A DNA stretch of 64,000 nt from an uncultured Ruminococcus sp. (GTDB lineage: Bacteria > Bacillota > Clostridia > Oscillospirales > Ruminococcaceae). The position numbers and the translations under genes are program-made. This document shows positions 27,990 to 35,648 of this stretch, piece by piece. The stretch covers positions 1 through 64,000 of the forward strand of contig ONMB01000006.1 of NCBI GenBank assembly GCA_900318825.1. The letters run 5' to 3'. The notes below the pieces were generated by a model. It did not search any database. It was not told where the DNA came from and worked only from the letters and a program-made list of their open reading frames with translations. The number at the start of each line of letters is the position of its first letter. Positions within the stretch are counted from its first letter, which is position 1.

Positions 27990-28919
27990 ATGAAAAGATT
28001 GATATGTATCCTCACAGCACTCACCTGCATGGTCAGCTTTGCCGCCTGCGGAAGCAGCGACAGCAGCAATTCCGAGAAGGCTTCATCATCCTCTGCTGCT
28101 GAGAGCTCCGAAGCCTCTTCCGAAGATGAGGACGATACCACAGAAGGCTCAACAGAGGCTTCCACAAAGTCCAAGGAGAGCACCTCTGCTTCTCAGAAAT
28201 CCACAGCAAATACTACCTCTGCTGCTGCAACAGATCCGGACGAGGACGATACCGACTCCCAGAGCTCAGAAGCTGCTACAAGCGCTTCCTCTGCAAAAAC
28301 AACAGATCCCGAAAAGCCTTCATCAGGCGCTCAGACCACAACATCTTCCGATGAAGATTTCTCATCAAACGAGATCAGCGACATATTCGGCTTTGAAAAG
28401 ATAAGCGTCGATAACAGCGGCGAAACAGTCGTTATCAATTTCCCCGAGCAGCTGTTCTCAACCGACGATGTCAGCACAGGAGAGGTCGATGATACCTCTA
28501 TCGAGGGCATGATAAAAAATCTGAACGGCGTCGAGATAAACAAGAACGCAGCTTCCGGAATTGTTACTATCAAGATGCCCAAAAAGGAATACGAAAAGCT
28601 CATGGAAAAAGTCACCGATGAGTTTGACAAGACTCTCCGCGATATAGTCGATGATACCAATTACAAGTCCGTGACTGATATAAAGCGCAATGCTGATTTC
28701 TCCCAGTTTGATGTCTATGTAACTACCAAGGAGGAGTTTGAAGAAGAATGCGGCGGCTTGTTCTTCCTTTCGCTCACTCTTGAATTCCTGCTTTATTACA
28801 CCCTCGACGGAAACTCGTTAGTTGACGCTGCGGCTTCCGGAAATGATATCGAAGATGTACTGAAGATCACTGTTCACGACAAGAACGGAAAAACCTACTC
28901 AGCTAATGAATTCCACTAA
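27990..28919 (+). CDS. lipoprotein with long Ser/Thr/Glu linker, unknown function
   Basis: A 309-residue lipoprotein. The signal peptide ends in a lipobox (VSFAACGSS, Cys about residue 20). Residues 22-125 are Ser/Thr/Ala/Glu-rich and probably an unstructured wall-spanning linker. A folded domain of about 180 residues follows; I do not recognise it. The start is chosen at the ATG after AAGGAG. A strong terminator follows. The linker is simple-sequence protein, not a nucleotide repeat array. Confidence 0.72.
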   Translation: MKRLICILTALTCMVSFAACGSSDSSNSEKASSSSAAESSEASSEDEDDTTEGSTEASTKSKESTSASQKSTANTTSAAATDPDEDDTDSQSSEAATSASSAKTTDPEKPSSGAQTTTSSDEDFSSNEISDIFGFEKISVDNSGETVVINFPEQLFSTDDVSTGEVDDTSIEGMIKNLNGVEINKNAASGIVTIKMPKKEYEKLMEKVTDEFDKTLRDIVDDTNYKSVTDIKRNADFSQFDVYVTTKEEFEEECGGLFFLSLTLEFLLYYTLDGNSLVDAAASGNDIEDVLKITVHDKNGKTYSANEFH

Positions 28920-28922
28920 AGC

Positions 28923-28949
28923 AAAAGACAGCCTTTAAGGCTGTCTTTT
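28923..28949. terminator. intrinsic terminator after the lipoprotein gene
   Basis: Perfect 11-bp stem AAAAGACAGCC/GGCTGTCTTTT with a 5-base loop. Flanking A and T runs allow action in both directions. Confidence 0.85.
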
Positions 28950-28998
28950 CTGTTGATCCTATGATCGGGAATACCGGCGTTCAAATAAAGCTGTACAA

Positions 28999-29102
28999 TT
29001 CCTTAAGACTATTTTAAGGAACATAGTATAAAATCATATTATGACTTGAAAAAGTCAGTATTCCCTATCCATTTTTTTATTTAAGCTATGCTATGCATAG
29101 CT
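28999..29102. repeat. three perfect inverted repeats in an intergenic gap
   Basis: TTCCTTAA/TTAAGGAA (28999-29021), GACTT/AAGTC (29043-29056) and AGCTATGC/GCATAGCT (29084-29102) occupy the gap between two genes that end facing each other. None carries a good T-run for the minus gene. They may be worn terminators or a small palindromic repeat. Confidence 0.5.
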
Positions 29103-29111
29103 ATTGTTTTG

Positions 29112-29597
29112 TCATAGGGGAATTCTCTCGAATAAAAGCACAGGATAGCCCTCGTAGTACGGCTTCACTATCTCCGGGTGCTCGTCTGCATAGCGGAATA
29201 TCTTCTCCGCGAGCCCCTCCTTCAGAAAGCCCACAAGCTCCGAGAGCGGTCGGTTATAAAGCTCGTCGCAGATAGAGGCGATAGTCACAGCACGTCTGCC
29301 GCCGACTTCCATAATGCGGTAAGGCCATATCCGGCAGTCAAAGGGCTTGTCATCACCGAGCATACAGCCGGTCGGCGTAAGTGCAGGACACGAAAAAAGC
29401 TGGTCCTCGCCTATCTCTCCGACCTTGAATATGTACCCGCCGTCCTTTGGAATGAATTCCGTTTCAGGACGCGCTTTTTTTATCCTGAGCATTATCTCCT
29501 CAGTGAAAACGGGAGTCTCCCAGACGTCGTAACGGTCAAAAACACAGCACAGCCTGCATTCCGCACAGACCTTGCCGCTGAGTATCTTTTTAAGCAT
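29112..29597 (-). CDS. YkgJ-type cysteine-cluster protein
   Basis: A 161-residue protein with the family's metal-binding pattern: CAECRLCC near the N-terminus and then C, C and C in CPALTPTGCMLGDDKPFDCR with WPYR. Members are annotated as putative zinc- or iron-binding proteins without a proven reaction. The start is at 29597 where GGAGG lies 6 bases before the ATG; a longer frame to 29678 would include the promoter. Confidence 0.8.
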   Translation of the reverse strand: MLKKILSGKVCAECRLCCVFDRYDVWETPVFTEEIMLRIKKARPETEFIPKDGGYIFKVGEIGEDQLFSCPALTPTGCMLGDDKPFDCRIWPYRIMEVGGRRAVTIASICDELYNRPLSELVGFLKEGLAEKIFRYADEHPEIVKPYYEGYPVLLFERIPL

Positions 29598-29629
29598 AAG
29601 CAGCCTCCATATCGCTATATTATAATACA

Positions 29630-29658
29630 ATAATAGCATATTGCTGAAAACATTGCAA
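29630..29658 (-). promoter_or_regulatory. promoter of the YkgJ-type gene
   Basis: TTGCAA (29653-29658), 17-base spacer, TATTAT (29630-29635) on the minus strand. Confidence 0.6.
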
Positions 29659-29667
29659 CTGTCCGTA

Positions 29668-29697
29668 TTGACACCCATGAGCTGTGCATGATATAAT
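29668..29697 (+). promoter_or_regulatory. promoter of ymdB
   Basis: TTGACA (29668-29673), 18-base spacer, TATAAT (29692-29697), 35 bases before the ATG. It is divergent from the YkgJ-gene promoter. Confidence 0.75.
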
Positions 29698-29732
29698 AAA
29701 CATTACAATAACTAACGACCGGAGTTGATATA

Positions 29733-30503
29733 ATGAAAAAACTGCTGTTCATAGGCGACGTGGTCGGCAAGGCTGGATGCCGCTTTCTCCAGTCAAAGCT
29801 GAGCCTCATAAAACGCCATTACGCCATAGATATCACCATAGTAAACGGTGAAAACTCCGCAGTCGGAAACGGCATCAACCGTATTTCGTCCGACTCGATA
29901 TTCAACGCCGGCGCTGACATAATAACTACCGGCAACCACGCTTTCAGACGCCGGGACTCGCTCGATATCTTTGAGCACGACTGCATAATACGTCCCGTGA
30001 ACTACCCCGAGGGCGGTGTTCCAGGTAAAGGCGTCTGCTTGCTCGACGCCGGAGCTTTTTCCATAGCCGTCATCAATCTAATGGGTACAGTCGGCATGGA
30101 ACCCCTCGACAACCCATTCAACTGCATAGATGAGGTGCTCAAGACCATTGATACCCCCAACATCTTCGTTGACTTCCACGCCGAAGCCACCTCCGAGAAA
30201 AAGGCAATGGGCTTTCACCTCGACGGCAGAGTCACTGGAGTTTTCGGCACCCACACCCACGTCCAGACCGCCGATGAGTGCATACTTCCGGGAAATACAG
30301 CCTATATCACCGACGCCGGCATGACCGGTCCTGAACTATCCTGCCTCGGCATCGACAAGGGACCTGTTCTGGAGATGTTCCGCTACCGCTGTCCGGTAAA
30401 GTTCAAAGAAGCCGAAGGAGCTTCCTTTTTGTGCGGCGTAGTTGTAGAATTTGACGAAAAATGCGGCAAATCGCACAAAATTGAAAGAATAATTGTAAGA
30501 TAA
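29733..30503 (+). CDS. ymdB: YmdB-family metallophosphoesterase
   Basis: A 256-residue dinuclear-metal phosphodiesterase. Metal ligands are visible in order: GDVVGK (Asp8), VNGENSA (Glu/Asn), TTGNHAF (Asn-His), FVDFHAEATSEK (His) and FGTHTHVQTAD (two His). The B. subtilis homologue hydrolyses 2',3'-cyclic nucleotides and affects biofilm and motility choices. It is followed after a short gap by spoVS, as often seen in Firmicutes. Confidence 0.92.
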   Translation: MKKLLFIGDVVGKAGCRFLQSKLSLIKRHYAIDITIVNGENSAVGNGINRISSDSIFNAGADIITTGNHAFRRRDSLDIFEHDCIIRPVNYPEGGVPGKGVCLLDAGAFSIAVINLMGTVGMEPLDNPFNCIDEVLKTIDTPNIFVDFHAEATSEKKAMGFHLDGRVTGVFGTHTHVQTADECILPGNTAYITDAGMTGPELSCLGIDKGPVLEMFRYRCPVKFKEAEGASFLCGVVVEFDEKCGKSHKIERIIVR

Positions 30504-30526
30504 TGTACAAATTTTACTTGCGAGTA

Positions 30527-30555
30527 TTGATTTTTTACGCAAATTGTTGTATAAT
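30527..30555 (+). promoter_or_regulatory. promoter of spoVS
   Basis: TTGATT (30527-30532), 17-base spacer, TATAAT (30550-30555), about 69 bases before the ATG. Confidence 0.65.
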
Positions 30556-30623
30556 ACTTATGTATAGTAGCAAGTACCCTCTAAACTCTTACCACTTATT
30601 CCATGTTTAAGGAGGCATTAATT

Positions 30624-30884
30624 ATGGAGATATTAAAAGTATCATCGCATTCATCACCTAATTCAGTTGCCGGTGCAATCGCCGGAGTGATCAGAGAACA
30701 AAAAGCCGTAGAAGTACAGGCAGTTGGTGCAGGTGCTGCTAACCAGGCGATCAAGGCTATCGCTGTTGCCAGAGGATACCTTGCTCCGATCGGTATCGAC
30801 CTTATATGTATCCCTGCTTTCGCTAACATCACTATCGACGGTGAGGAGCGTACTGCTATCAAGCTCATCTGTGAACAGAGATAA
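30624..30884 (+). CDS. spoVS: stage V sporulation protein S
   Basis: An 86-residue Alba-fold protein, highly conserved: MEILKVSSHSSPNSVAGAIA start and AVGAGAANQAIKAIAVARGY centre. In B. subtilis it is needed for spore coat assembly and affects septation. The start is at 30624 after AAGGAGG. A terminator at 30899 closes the unit. Confidence 0.96.
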   Translation: MEILKVSSHSSPNSVAGAIAGVIREQKAVEVQAVGAGAANQAIKAIAVARGYLAPIGIDLICIPAFANITIDGEERTAIKLICEQR

Positions 30885-30898
30885 CTGAATAACTTCTT

Positions 30899-30925
30899 GA
30901 GGCGGTCTTCTCCGCCTCTTTTTTT
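30899..30925 (+). terminator. intrinsic terminator after spoVS
   Basis: GAGGCGG/CCGCCTC stem with a 6-base loop, followed by seven T. Confidence 0.9.
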
Positions 30926-30937
30926 GTGCCGCAGCCC

Positions 30938-30966
30938 TTGACAAACACGGATATATGTGCTATAAT
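30938..30966 (+). promoter_or_regulatory. promoter of the Trp T-box / trpB unit
   Basis: TTGACA (30938-30943), 17-base spacer, TATAAT (30961-30966), just upstream of the T-box leader. Confidence 0.85.
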
Positions 30967-30984
30967 GAGGTTAGTTTTCTAAAC

Positions 30985-31245
30985 CGTGGACGAAGAGTAA
31001 GTAGCTGCTGTGAGGATTTTCAGAGAGCCGGTGGATGGTGCGAACCGGTATGACGCTCAGCTGTGAATGGACTTCCGAGGGCAAGCTGAAGGCGCTTTGC
31101 GCTGTGTAGGCGAGACGCAGAGGCTCTGCGTTAACAAAACCGTCGCTTTATGCGCAGAGTGGACGCTTAGCGTCAAGCAGGGTGGCACCGCAGAATGTAT
31201 ATTTGCTTCTGTCCCGGCATTATAAGCCGGAACAGGAGCTTTTTG
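30985..31245 (+). promoter_or_regulatory. T-box leader with Trp specifier
   Basis: Stem I begins near 30985 and ends near the specifier, where GAATGGAC presents UGG (31068-31070), the tryptophan codon followed by a purine. The T-box antiterminator motif with AGGGTGG and ACCGC is at 31178-31193. The terminator hairpin is at 31205-31239 with a T-run at 31240-31244. Uncharged tRNA-Trp should favour the antiterminator and switch on trpB. The specifier matches the gene it controls. Confidence 0.93.
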
Positions 31246-31279
31246 TTTCGGTAAAAAAATGACAAAAAGGAGAATGTTT

Positions 31280-32653
31280 ATGTCAAACGAAAAGATTCCT
31301 TACAAGATCTATCTTGAAGAAAACGAGCTTCCCAAGCAGTGGTATAATGTACGCGCTGATATGAAGAAGAAGCCCGCTCCACTCCTCAATCCTGCAACAG
31401 GCAAGCCCTGTACAGCGGAAGAACTCGGCCACGTTTTCTGCGACGAGCTCGTTAAGCAGGAACTCGATGAGACTACTCCCTACATTGATATCCCCGATGA
31501 GATCCAGAACTTCTACAAGATGTTCCGTCCCTCACCTCTCGTAAGAGCTTACTTCCTCGAAAAGAAACTCGGTACTCCCGCTAAGATCTACTACAAGTTC
31601 GAGGGCAACAACACCAGCGGAAGCCACAAGCTCAATTCCGCTATCGCTCAGGCTTACTACGCAAAGAAGCAGGGACTCAAGGGCGTTACCACTGAGACCG
31701 GTGCAGGTCAGTGGGGTACTGCTCTCTCTATGGCCTGCGCTTACTTCAACCTCGACTGCAAGGTATATATGGTAAAGATTTCCTACGAGCAGAAGCCTTT
31801 CCGCCGCGAAGTTATGAGGACCTACGGCGCTAACGTTACACCTTCCCCCTCTATGACTACTGAGGTAGGAAGAAAGATCCTCGCTGAATTCCCTGATACA
31901 AACGGAAGCCTCGGCTGTGCTATCTCAGAGGCTGTTGAAGCTGCTACTTCCGCTGAAGGCTACCGCTACGTTCTCGGAAGCGTTCTCTCACAGGTACTCC
32001 TCCACCAGTCCATTATCGGTCTCGAAGCAAAGGCTGCTATGGATAAATACAACGTTAAGCCCGATATCATCATCGGCTGTGCAGGCGGCGGTTCAAACCT
32101 CGGCGGACTCATCTCACCCTTCATGGGCGAAAAGCTCCGCGGTGAAGCAGACTACCGTTTCATCGCCGTTGAACCAGCTTCATGCCCGAGCCTTACAAGA
32201 GGCACCTACGCTTACGACTTCTGCGACACAGGTAAGATCTGTCCTCTCCAGAAGATGTATACTCTCGGCAGCGGCTTTATGCCCTCACCGAACCACGCAG
32301 GCGGTCTCCGCTACCACGGCATGAGCGCTATACTCTCCGAACTCTACGATCAGGGACTTATGGAAGCAACTTCTGTTGAGCAGACTGCTGTTTTCGAGGC
32401 TGCTGAGACTTTCGCAAGAGTTGAGGGTATCCTCCCCGCTCCTGAGAGCAGCCACGCTATCCGCGCTGCTATCGACGAGGCACTCAAGTGCAAGGAGACA
32501 GGCGAAGAAAAGACTATCCTCTTCGGTCTCACAGGTACAGGCTACTTCGATATGTACGCTTATGGCGCTTTCAACGACGGCAAGATGAGCGACTATATCC
32601 CCACAGACGAGGAGATCGCAAAGTCTCTTGCAAACCTCCCCAAGATCGGCTGA
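31280..32653 (+). CDS. trpB: tryptophan synthase beta chain, TrpB2 type (orphan)
   Basis: PLP enzyme that joins indole and serine to give tryptophan. The 457-residue length and the long N-terminus with WYNVRADM and PPL-like stretches mark the TrpB2 (TrpB-like) class. The PLP lysine is Lys117 in NTSGSHKLNSA, and the phosphate loop is GCAGGGSNLGG. No trpA or other trp gene is adjacent. The start is at 31280 after AAGGAG; an upstream ATG at 31259 lies next to the terminator. It is controlled by the Trp T-box. It may salvage free indole. Confidence 0.95.
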   Translation: MSNEKIPYKIYLEENELPKQWYNVRADMKKKPAPLLNPATGKPCTAEELGHVFCDELVKQELDETTPYIDIPDEIQNFYKMFRPSPLVRAYFLEKKLGTPAKIYYKFEGNNTSGSHKLNSAIAQAYYAKKQGLKGVTTETGAGQWGTALSMACAYFNLDCKVYMVKISYEQKPFRREVMRTYGANVTPSPSMTTEVGRKILAEFPDTNGSLGCAISEAVEAATSAEGYRYVLGSVLSQVLLHQSIIGLEAKAAMDKYNVKPDIIIGCAGGGSNLGGLISPFMGEKLRGEADYRFIAVEPASCPSLTRGTYAYDFCDTGKICPLQKMYTLGSGFMPSPNHAGGLRYHGMSAILSELYDQGLMEATSVEQTAVFEAAETFARVEGILPAPESSHAIRAAIDEALKCKETGEEKTILFGLTGTGYFDMYAYGAFNDGKMSDYIPTDEEIAKSLANLPKIG

Positions 32654-32669
32654 TAAAATTCGATACTTC

Positions 32670-32703
32670 AAAAGGGTGCGGCAGCAATGTCAGCACCCTT
32701 TTT
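32670..32703 (+). terminator. intrinsic terminator after trpB
   Basis: AAAGGGTGC/GCACCCTTT stem with a T-run, 17 bases after the stop codon. Confidence 0.88.
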
Positions 32704-32750
32704 AAATTAGGTATTGTGGTGTCCCAAAACAGACCGTAAGGAACGCCGTC
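32700..32750. repeat. dispersed repeat after terminator, copy 1
   Basis: A segment holding GTGTCC, AACAGACCGTA and GGAACGCCG resembles 38218-38275 in the same order and spacing. Both copies follow a terminator. Spurious ORFs across the two copies share a YGLF-D-T-P pattern, which only reflects the repeat. Confidence 0.6.
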
Positions 32751-32832
32751 TGCGATCTGTCCGTGGGTGGCGTACAAGCGTATTCACCAAAAACACACAA
32801 ACCTGCACAGGATTTTTCTCTTATTCTATCAA

Positions 32833-32861
32833 TTGATTTTCCGGGCTTTTTCATATATAAT
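32833..32861 (+). promoter_or_regulatory. promoter of the aspartokinase gene
   Basis: TTGATT (32833-32838), 17-base spacer, TATAAT (32856-32861). The 60-base leader has a small TCGGCTCGACCGG stem and no recognised lysine riboswitch. Confidence 0.65.
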
Positions 32862-32921
32862 TATAATTGTCATAAAAATAACAAGTCGGCTCGACCGGCA
32901 TATATAAAGGAATGATCGTTT

Positions 32922-34256
32922 ATGTCTAATAAAGTTGTTAAATTCGGCGGAAGCTCCCTCGCAGACGCTGCTCAGTTCAGAAAGGTCGCTGACATCATCA
33001 AGAGCGACGACAAGAGAAGATTTGTAGTTCCCTCCGCTCCCGGAAAGCGCTTCTCCGACGATATCAAGGTAACTGATATGCTCTACAAGTGCTGTGAGCT
33101 CGCAGGAAGCGGTATCAACTTCACCGACGACTTCCAGCTCATCAAGGACCGCTACAACGGTATCATCTCCGAGCTCGGCATAGATATGTCCCTCGACAGC
33201 GAGTTTGACGCTATCGTCAAGGAACTCAAGGCTCGTCCCTCAAGAGATTTCGCAGCAAGCCGCGGCGAATTCCTCAACGGCAAGGTGCTCGCAAACTACC
33301 TCGGCTTCAACTTCGTTGACGCTGCTGACGTTATAATCTTCGATACCAAGGGAACTCTCCTCCTCGAAGATACTATCAAGGCTGTACGCGACAGGCTCAA
33401 GGGACTCGACAACGCTGTTATCCCCGGCTTCTACGGAAGAACTACCGAGGGCTACATCAAGACATTCTCACGCGGCGGCTCTGACGTTACCGGCTCTATC
33501 ATCGCTAACGCTGTAAGAGCTGAGATATACGAGAACTGGACAGACGTTTCCGGCTTCCTCGTAGCTGATCCGAGAATAGTTGAAAAGCCCGACGTTATCG
33601 GCACTATCACCTACCGTGAGCTCCGTGAGCTCGCATACATGGGCGCTTCAGTTCTCCACGAGGACGCTATCTTCCCTGTACGTTCCGCAGGTATCCCGAT
33701 CAATATCAGAAACACCAACCGTCCTCAGGACGCCGGTACTATGATCGTTTCCAACGATTACGACTTCAGCAAGGAAAGCCTTTCACATACTATCACCGGT
33801 ATCGCCGGCAAGAAGGGCTTCAGCACAATAAACATCGAAAAGGCTATGATGAACAACGAGACCGGCTTCGGTATGAAGGTACTCCAGGTCCTCTATGAGA
33901 ACGGACTCTCCTTCGAGCATATGCCCTCCGGTATCGACACTATGAGTATTACCCTCAGCACTGATAAGCTCGATCCGGTACGCGATAAGGTCCTCTCCGG
34001 ACTCCGCAAGGCTGTTGAGCCCGACCACATCGACATCGAGGACGGTATCGCAATGCTCGCAGTAGTCGGCAGACGCATGAAGAACACAAGAGGTACTGTT
34101 GCGCGTATCTTCGCAGCAATGGCTCACGCCCGCATCAATGTAAAGCTCATCGACCAGGGTTCGAGCGAGCTCAATGTTATCATCGGCGTCAGCGAGAACG
34201 ATCTCCCCGAAGCTATCAGACGCATCTACGATATGTTCATCAATTCAGAGAAGTAA
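32922..34256 (+). CDS. lysC: aspartate kinase
   Basis: First step of the aspartate pathway to lysine, threonine and methionine. The 444-residue monofunctional form has the kinase signature VVKFGGSSLADA at residues 5-16, the catalytic-domain segments FSRGGSDVTGSI and ENWTDVSGF, and two C-terminal ACT-type regulatory domains (about 300-440, with GIAGKKGFSTINIEKAMM and VVGRRMKNTRGTVARIF). Stand-alone gene with its own promoter and terminator. The symbol is chosen by family; which end product inhibits it cannot be told. Confidence 0.92.
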   Translation: MSNKVVKFGGSSLADAAQFRKVADIIKSDDKRRFVVPSAPGKRFSDDIKVTDMLYKCCELAGSGINFTDDFQLIKDRYNGIISELGIDMSLDSEFDAIVKELKARPSRDFAASRGEFLNGKVLANYLGFNFVDAADVIIFDTKGTLLLEDTIKAVRDRLKGLDNAVIPGFYGRTTEGYIKTFSRGGSDVTGSIIANAVRAEIYENWTDVSGFLVADPRIVEKPDVIGTITYRELRELAYMGASVLHEDAIFPVRSAGIPINIRNTNRPQDAGTMIVSNDYDFSKESLSHTITGIAGKKGFSTINIEKAMMNNETGFGMKVLQVLYENGLSFEHMPSGIDTMSITLSTDKLDPVRDKVLSGLRKAVEPDHIDIEDGIAMLAVVGRRMKNTRGTVARIFAAMAHARINVKLIDQGSSELNVIIGVSENDLPEAIRRIYDMFINSEK

Positions 34257-34273
34257 TTTTCAATACGAATTAT

Positions 34274-34312
34274 GCCATAGCTTTCCATTCCCGGAGGGCT
34301 GTGGCTTTTTTT
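34274..34312 (+). terminator. intrinsic terminator after the aspartokinase gene
   Basis: GCCATAGC/GCTGTGGC stem (one or two G-U pairs) followed by seven T. Confidence 0.85.
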
Positions 34313-34393
34313 ATTAATCAGGAATTCGGAATTATTAATGCCCCCCTGCAAATAAAACGCGAGCTCCTTTTGTTAAATGTCTTGCTCCAGTTG

Positions 34394-34422
34394 TTGACTT
34401 TTGTTCATTTTTATGCTAAACT
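34394..34422 (+). promoter_or_regulatory. promoter of the thioesterase gene
   Basis: TTGACT (34394-34399), 17-base spacer, TAAACT (34417-34422), 48 bases before the ATG. Confidence 0.6.
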
Positions 34423-34469
34423 ATCATCATAGGCATTAATAAAAAATAAGCAGCATAAGGAGTGCAGAT

Positions 34470-34916
34470 ATGACACCTTTAAAACCTTACAAAAGAGAAG
34501 TCTTTTACTACGAGACCGACAAAATGGCTATCGTCCACCACTCAAACTACATCAGGATTTTCGACGAAGCCCGTGTGGACTACCTCCAGCAGGCAGGTAT
34601 CCACTTCAGTATGATAGAGGAGCTCGGTATCCTCATACATACTCTCTCAATAAACTGCGAATATAAGAACCCACTCGTTTTTGCAGAGCCCTTTGCAGTG
34701 TATATGAAAATGACCAAGTTCAACGGCACTACCCTCGAACTCGATTACCGCATCGTGAGCTGTAAGACCGGCAAAGTAAACGCACTCGGTCACTCGCTGC
34801 ACTGCTTCACGGATACTAATATCAAGCCCCTGCGCCTGAAAAACAAGTTCCCGGAGCTCTACCAGACCTTAGCTTCATACCTCAATGTCGAACCCGAAGA
34901 AGAGCCTGTCGTTTAA
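34470..34916 (+). CDS. acyl-CoA thioesterase, hot-dog fold (YbgC/FadM type)
   Basis: A 148-residue single hot-dog domain. The N-terminal YYETDKMAIVHHSNYIRIFDEAR corresponds to the family's catalytic Asp/His region (usual form YEDTDAGGVVYHANYL). Members hydrolyse acyl-CoA or act on related thioesters; the natural substrate is unclear. Single gene with AAGGAG before the ATG. Confidence 0.9.
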   Translation: MTPLKPYKREVFYYETDKMAIVHHSNYIRIFDEARVDYLQQAGIHFSMIEELGILIHTLSINCEYKNPLVFAEPFAVYMKMTKFNGTTLELDYRIVSCKTGKVNALGHSLHCFTDTNIKPLRLKNKFPELYQTLASYLNVEPEEEPVV

Positions 34917-34971
34917 TTCGGAATTATTAATTCACTCTTGCATACGATTATAAATTTTTGCGCTTCCTCTC

Positions 34972-35000
34972 TTGACAAATCAGAAAAACTGTGGTATTAT
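34972..35000 (+). promoter_or_regulatory. promoter of the Thr T-box operon
   Basis: TTGACA (34972-34977), 17-base spacer, TATTAT (34995-35000). Confidence 0.8.
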
Positions 35001-35009
35001 ATGTACAAT

Positions 35010-35247
35010 ATCTTAAATCTATGATGAGGAAGGCTTTTCCGAAGCCGTTTCAGAGAGCAGTCGTCCGGTGCAAGACTGTACGGTAAGGAATATCAAGCAC
35101 ACCGCCTCTGAGTGCGCCCAATAAGCGCCGGACGCTCCCGTTAACGAGCCAATGAGACACGGAGTTTTTCTCCGCGTAAACCAGGGTGGAACCACGGTGT
35201 ATCATCGTCCCTTATGTCTGTTTTTGCAGGCGTAAGGGCTTTTTTAT
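35010..35247 (+). promoter_or_regulatory. T-box leader with Thr specifier
   Basis: Stem I carries the AGAGAG region near 35052 and ends with CACACCGCCTCTGAG, placing ACC (35101-35103), a threonine codon followed by G, in the specifier loop. The T-box motif AGGGTGGAACCACGG is at 35183-35197. The terminator stem CCCTTA.../...TAAGGG is at 35209-35238 with T-run 35239-35246. It should raise transcription when tRNA-Thr is uncharged. thrS lies almost 1 kb downstream, after two other ORFs. Confidence 0.93.
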
Positions 35248-35270
35248 TTGTCAGCACGGGAGGTGAGACA

Positions 35271-35648
35271 TTGAGCAACATCAAATACAACAAGACCGAA
35301 GAGGCTTTCGAGCTGCCATACAAGATATGGGACAACGAACAGACCGTCCGCTTCTACGTCGATGAGGAGTCGGTCATAATGGAGAACCTCTCCGCTATCG
35401 CTGCCAAGCTCGCAAAGCTCGACAGTTCAAAGAAACACATCGCCGAGCTCATCGCAAACGAAGGTCACTACGATGGCGGAAACGCTGAAACTCTCGCAGG
35501 CAACCTCTCGCTCGAAAACGTTTACGTTGACATCGACGAGGACGAGATAGTGGTCTGTATTGAAACCGACAGCTTTGACGGCTATATGCCGTCAGCACTC
35601 CATATTGAGCTCTACGGCGAGGATTTCGAGATAACAGGCAATGCGTGA
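35271..35648 (+). CDS. unknown 125-residue protein in the Thr T-box operon
   Basis: Not recognised. Acidic protein with a C-terminal run IDEDEIVVCIETDSFDGYMP and no signal peptide or membrane segment. The start is TTG at 35271, preceded by GGGAGGTG; a frame opening at 35214 lies inside the T-box terminator. It overlaps the transposase gene by 8 bases. Because it lies directly behind the Thr T-box, its expression should respond to threonine starvation. Confidence 0.65.
   Translation: MSNIKYNKTEEAFELPYKIWDNEQTVRFYVDEESVIMENLSAIAAKLAKLDSSKKHIAELIANEGHYDGGNAETLAGNLSLENVYVDIDEDEIVVCIETDSFDGYMPSALHIELYGEDFEITGNA

Noticed and set aside
28040..28360. Repetitive Ser/Thr/Glu coding stretch that might look like a repeat array
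   Set aside because: It is a low-complexity protein linker; there are no regular direct repeats and spacers, so it is not a CRISPR array. No CRISPR array was seen in the window.
32571..32777. 68-codon minus-strand ORF (and the similar 38191-38496)
   Set aside because: Both share a YGLF-D-T-P peptide only because they cross the same dispersed repeat and a terminator; they are not genes.
32862..32921. Possible lysine riboswitch before the aspartokinase gene
   Set aside because: Only about 55 bases lie between the transcript start and the ATG, too short for the element, and no matching core was seen.
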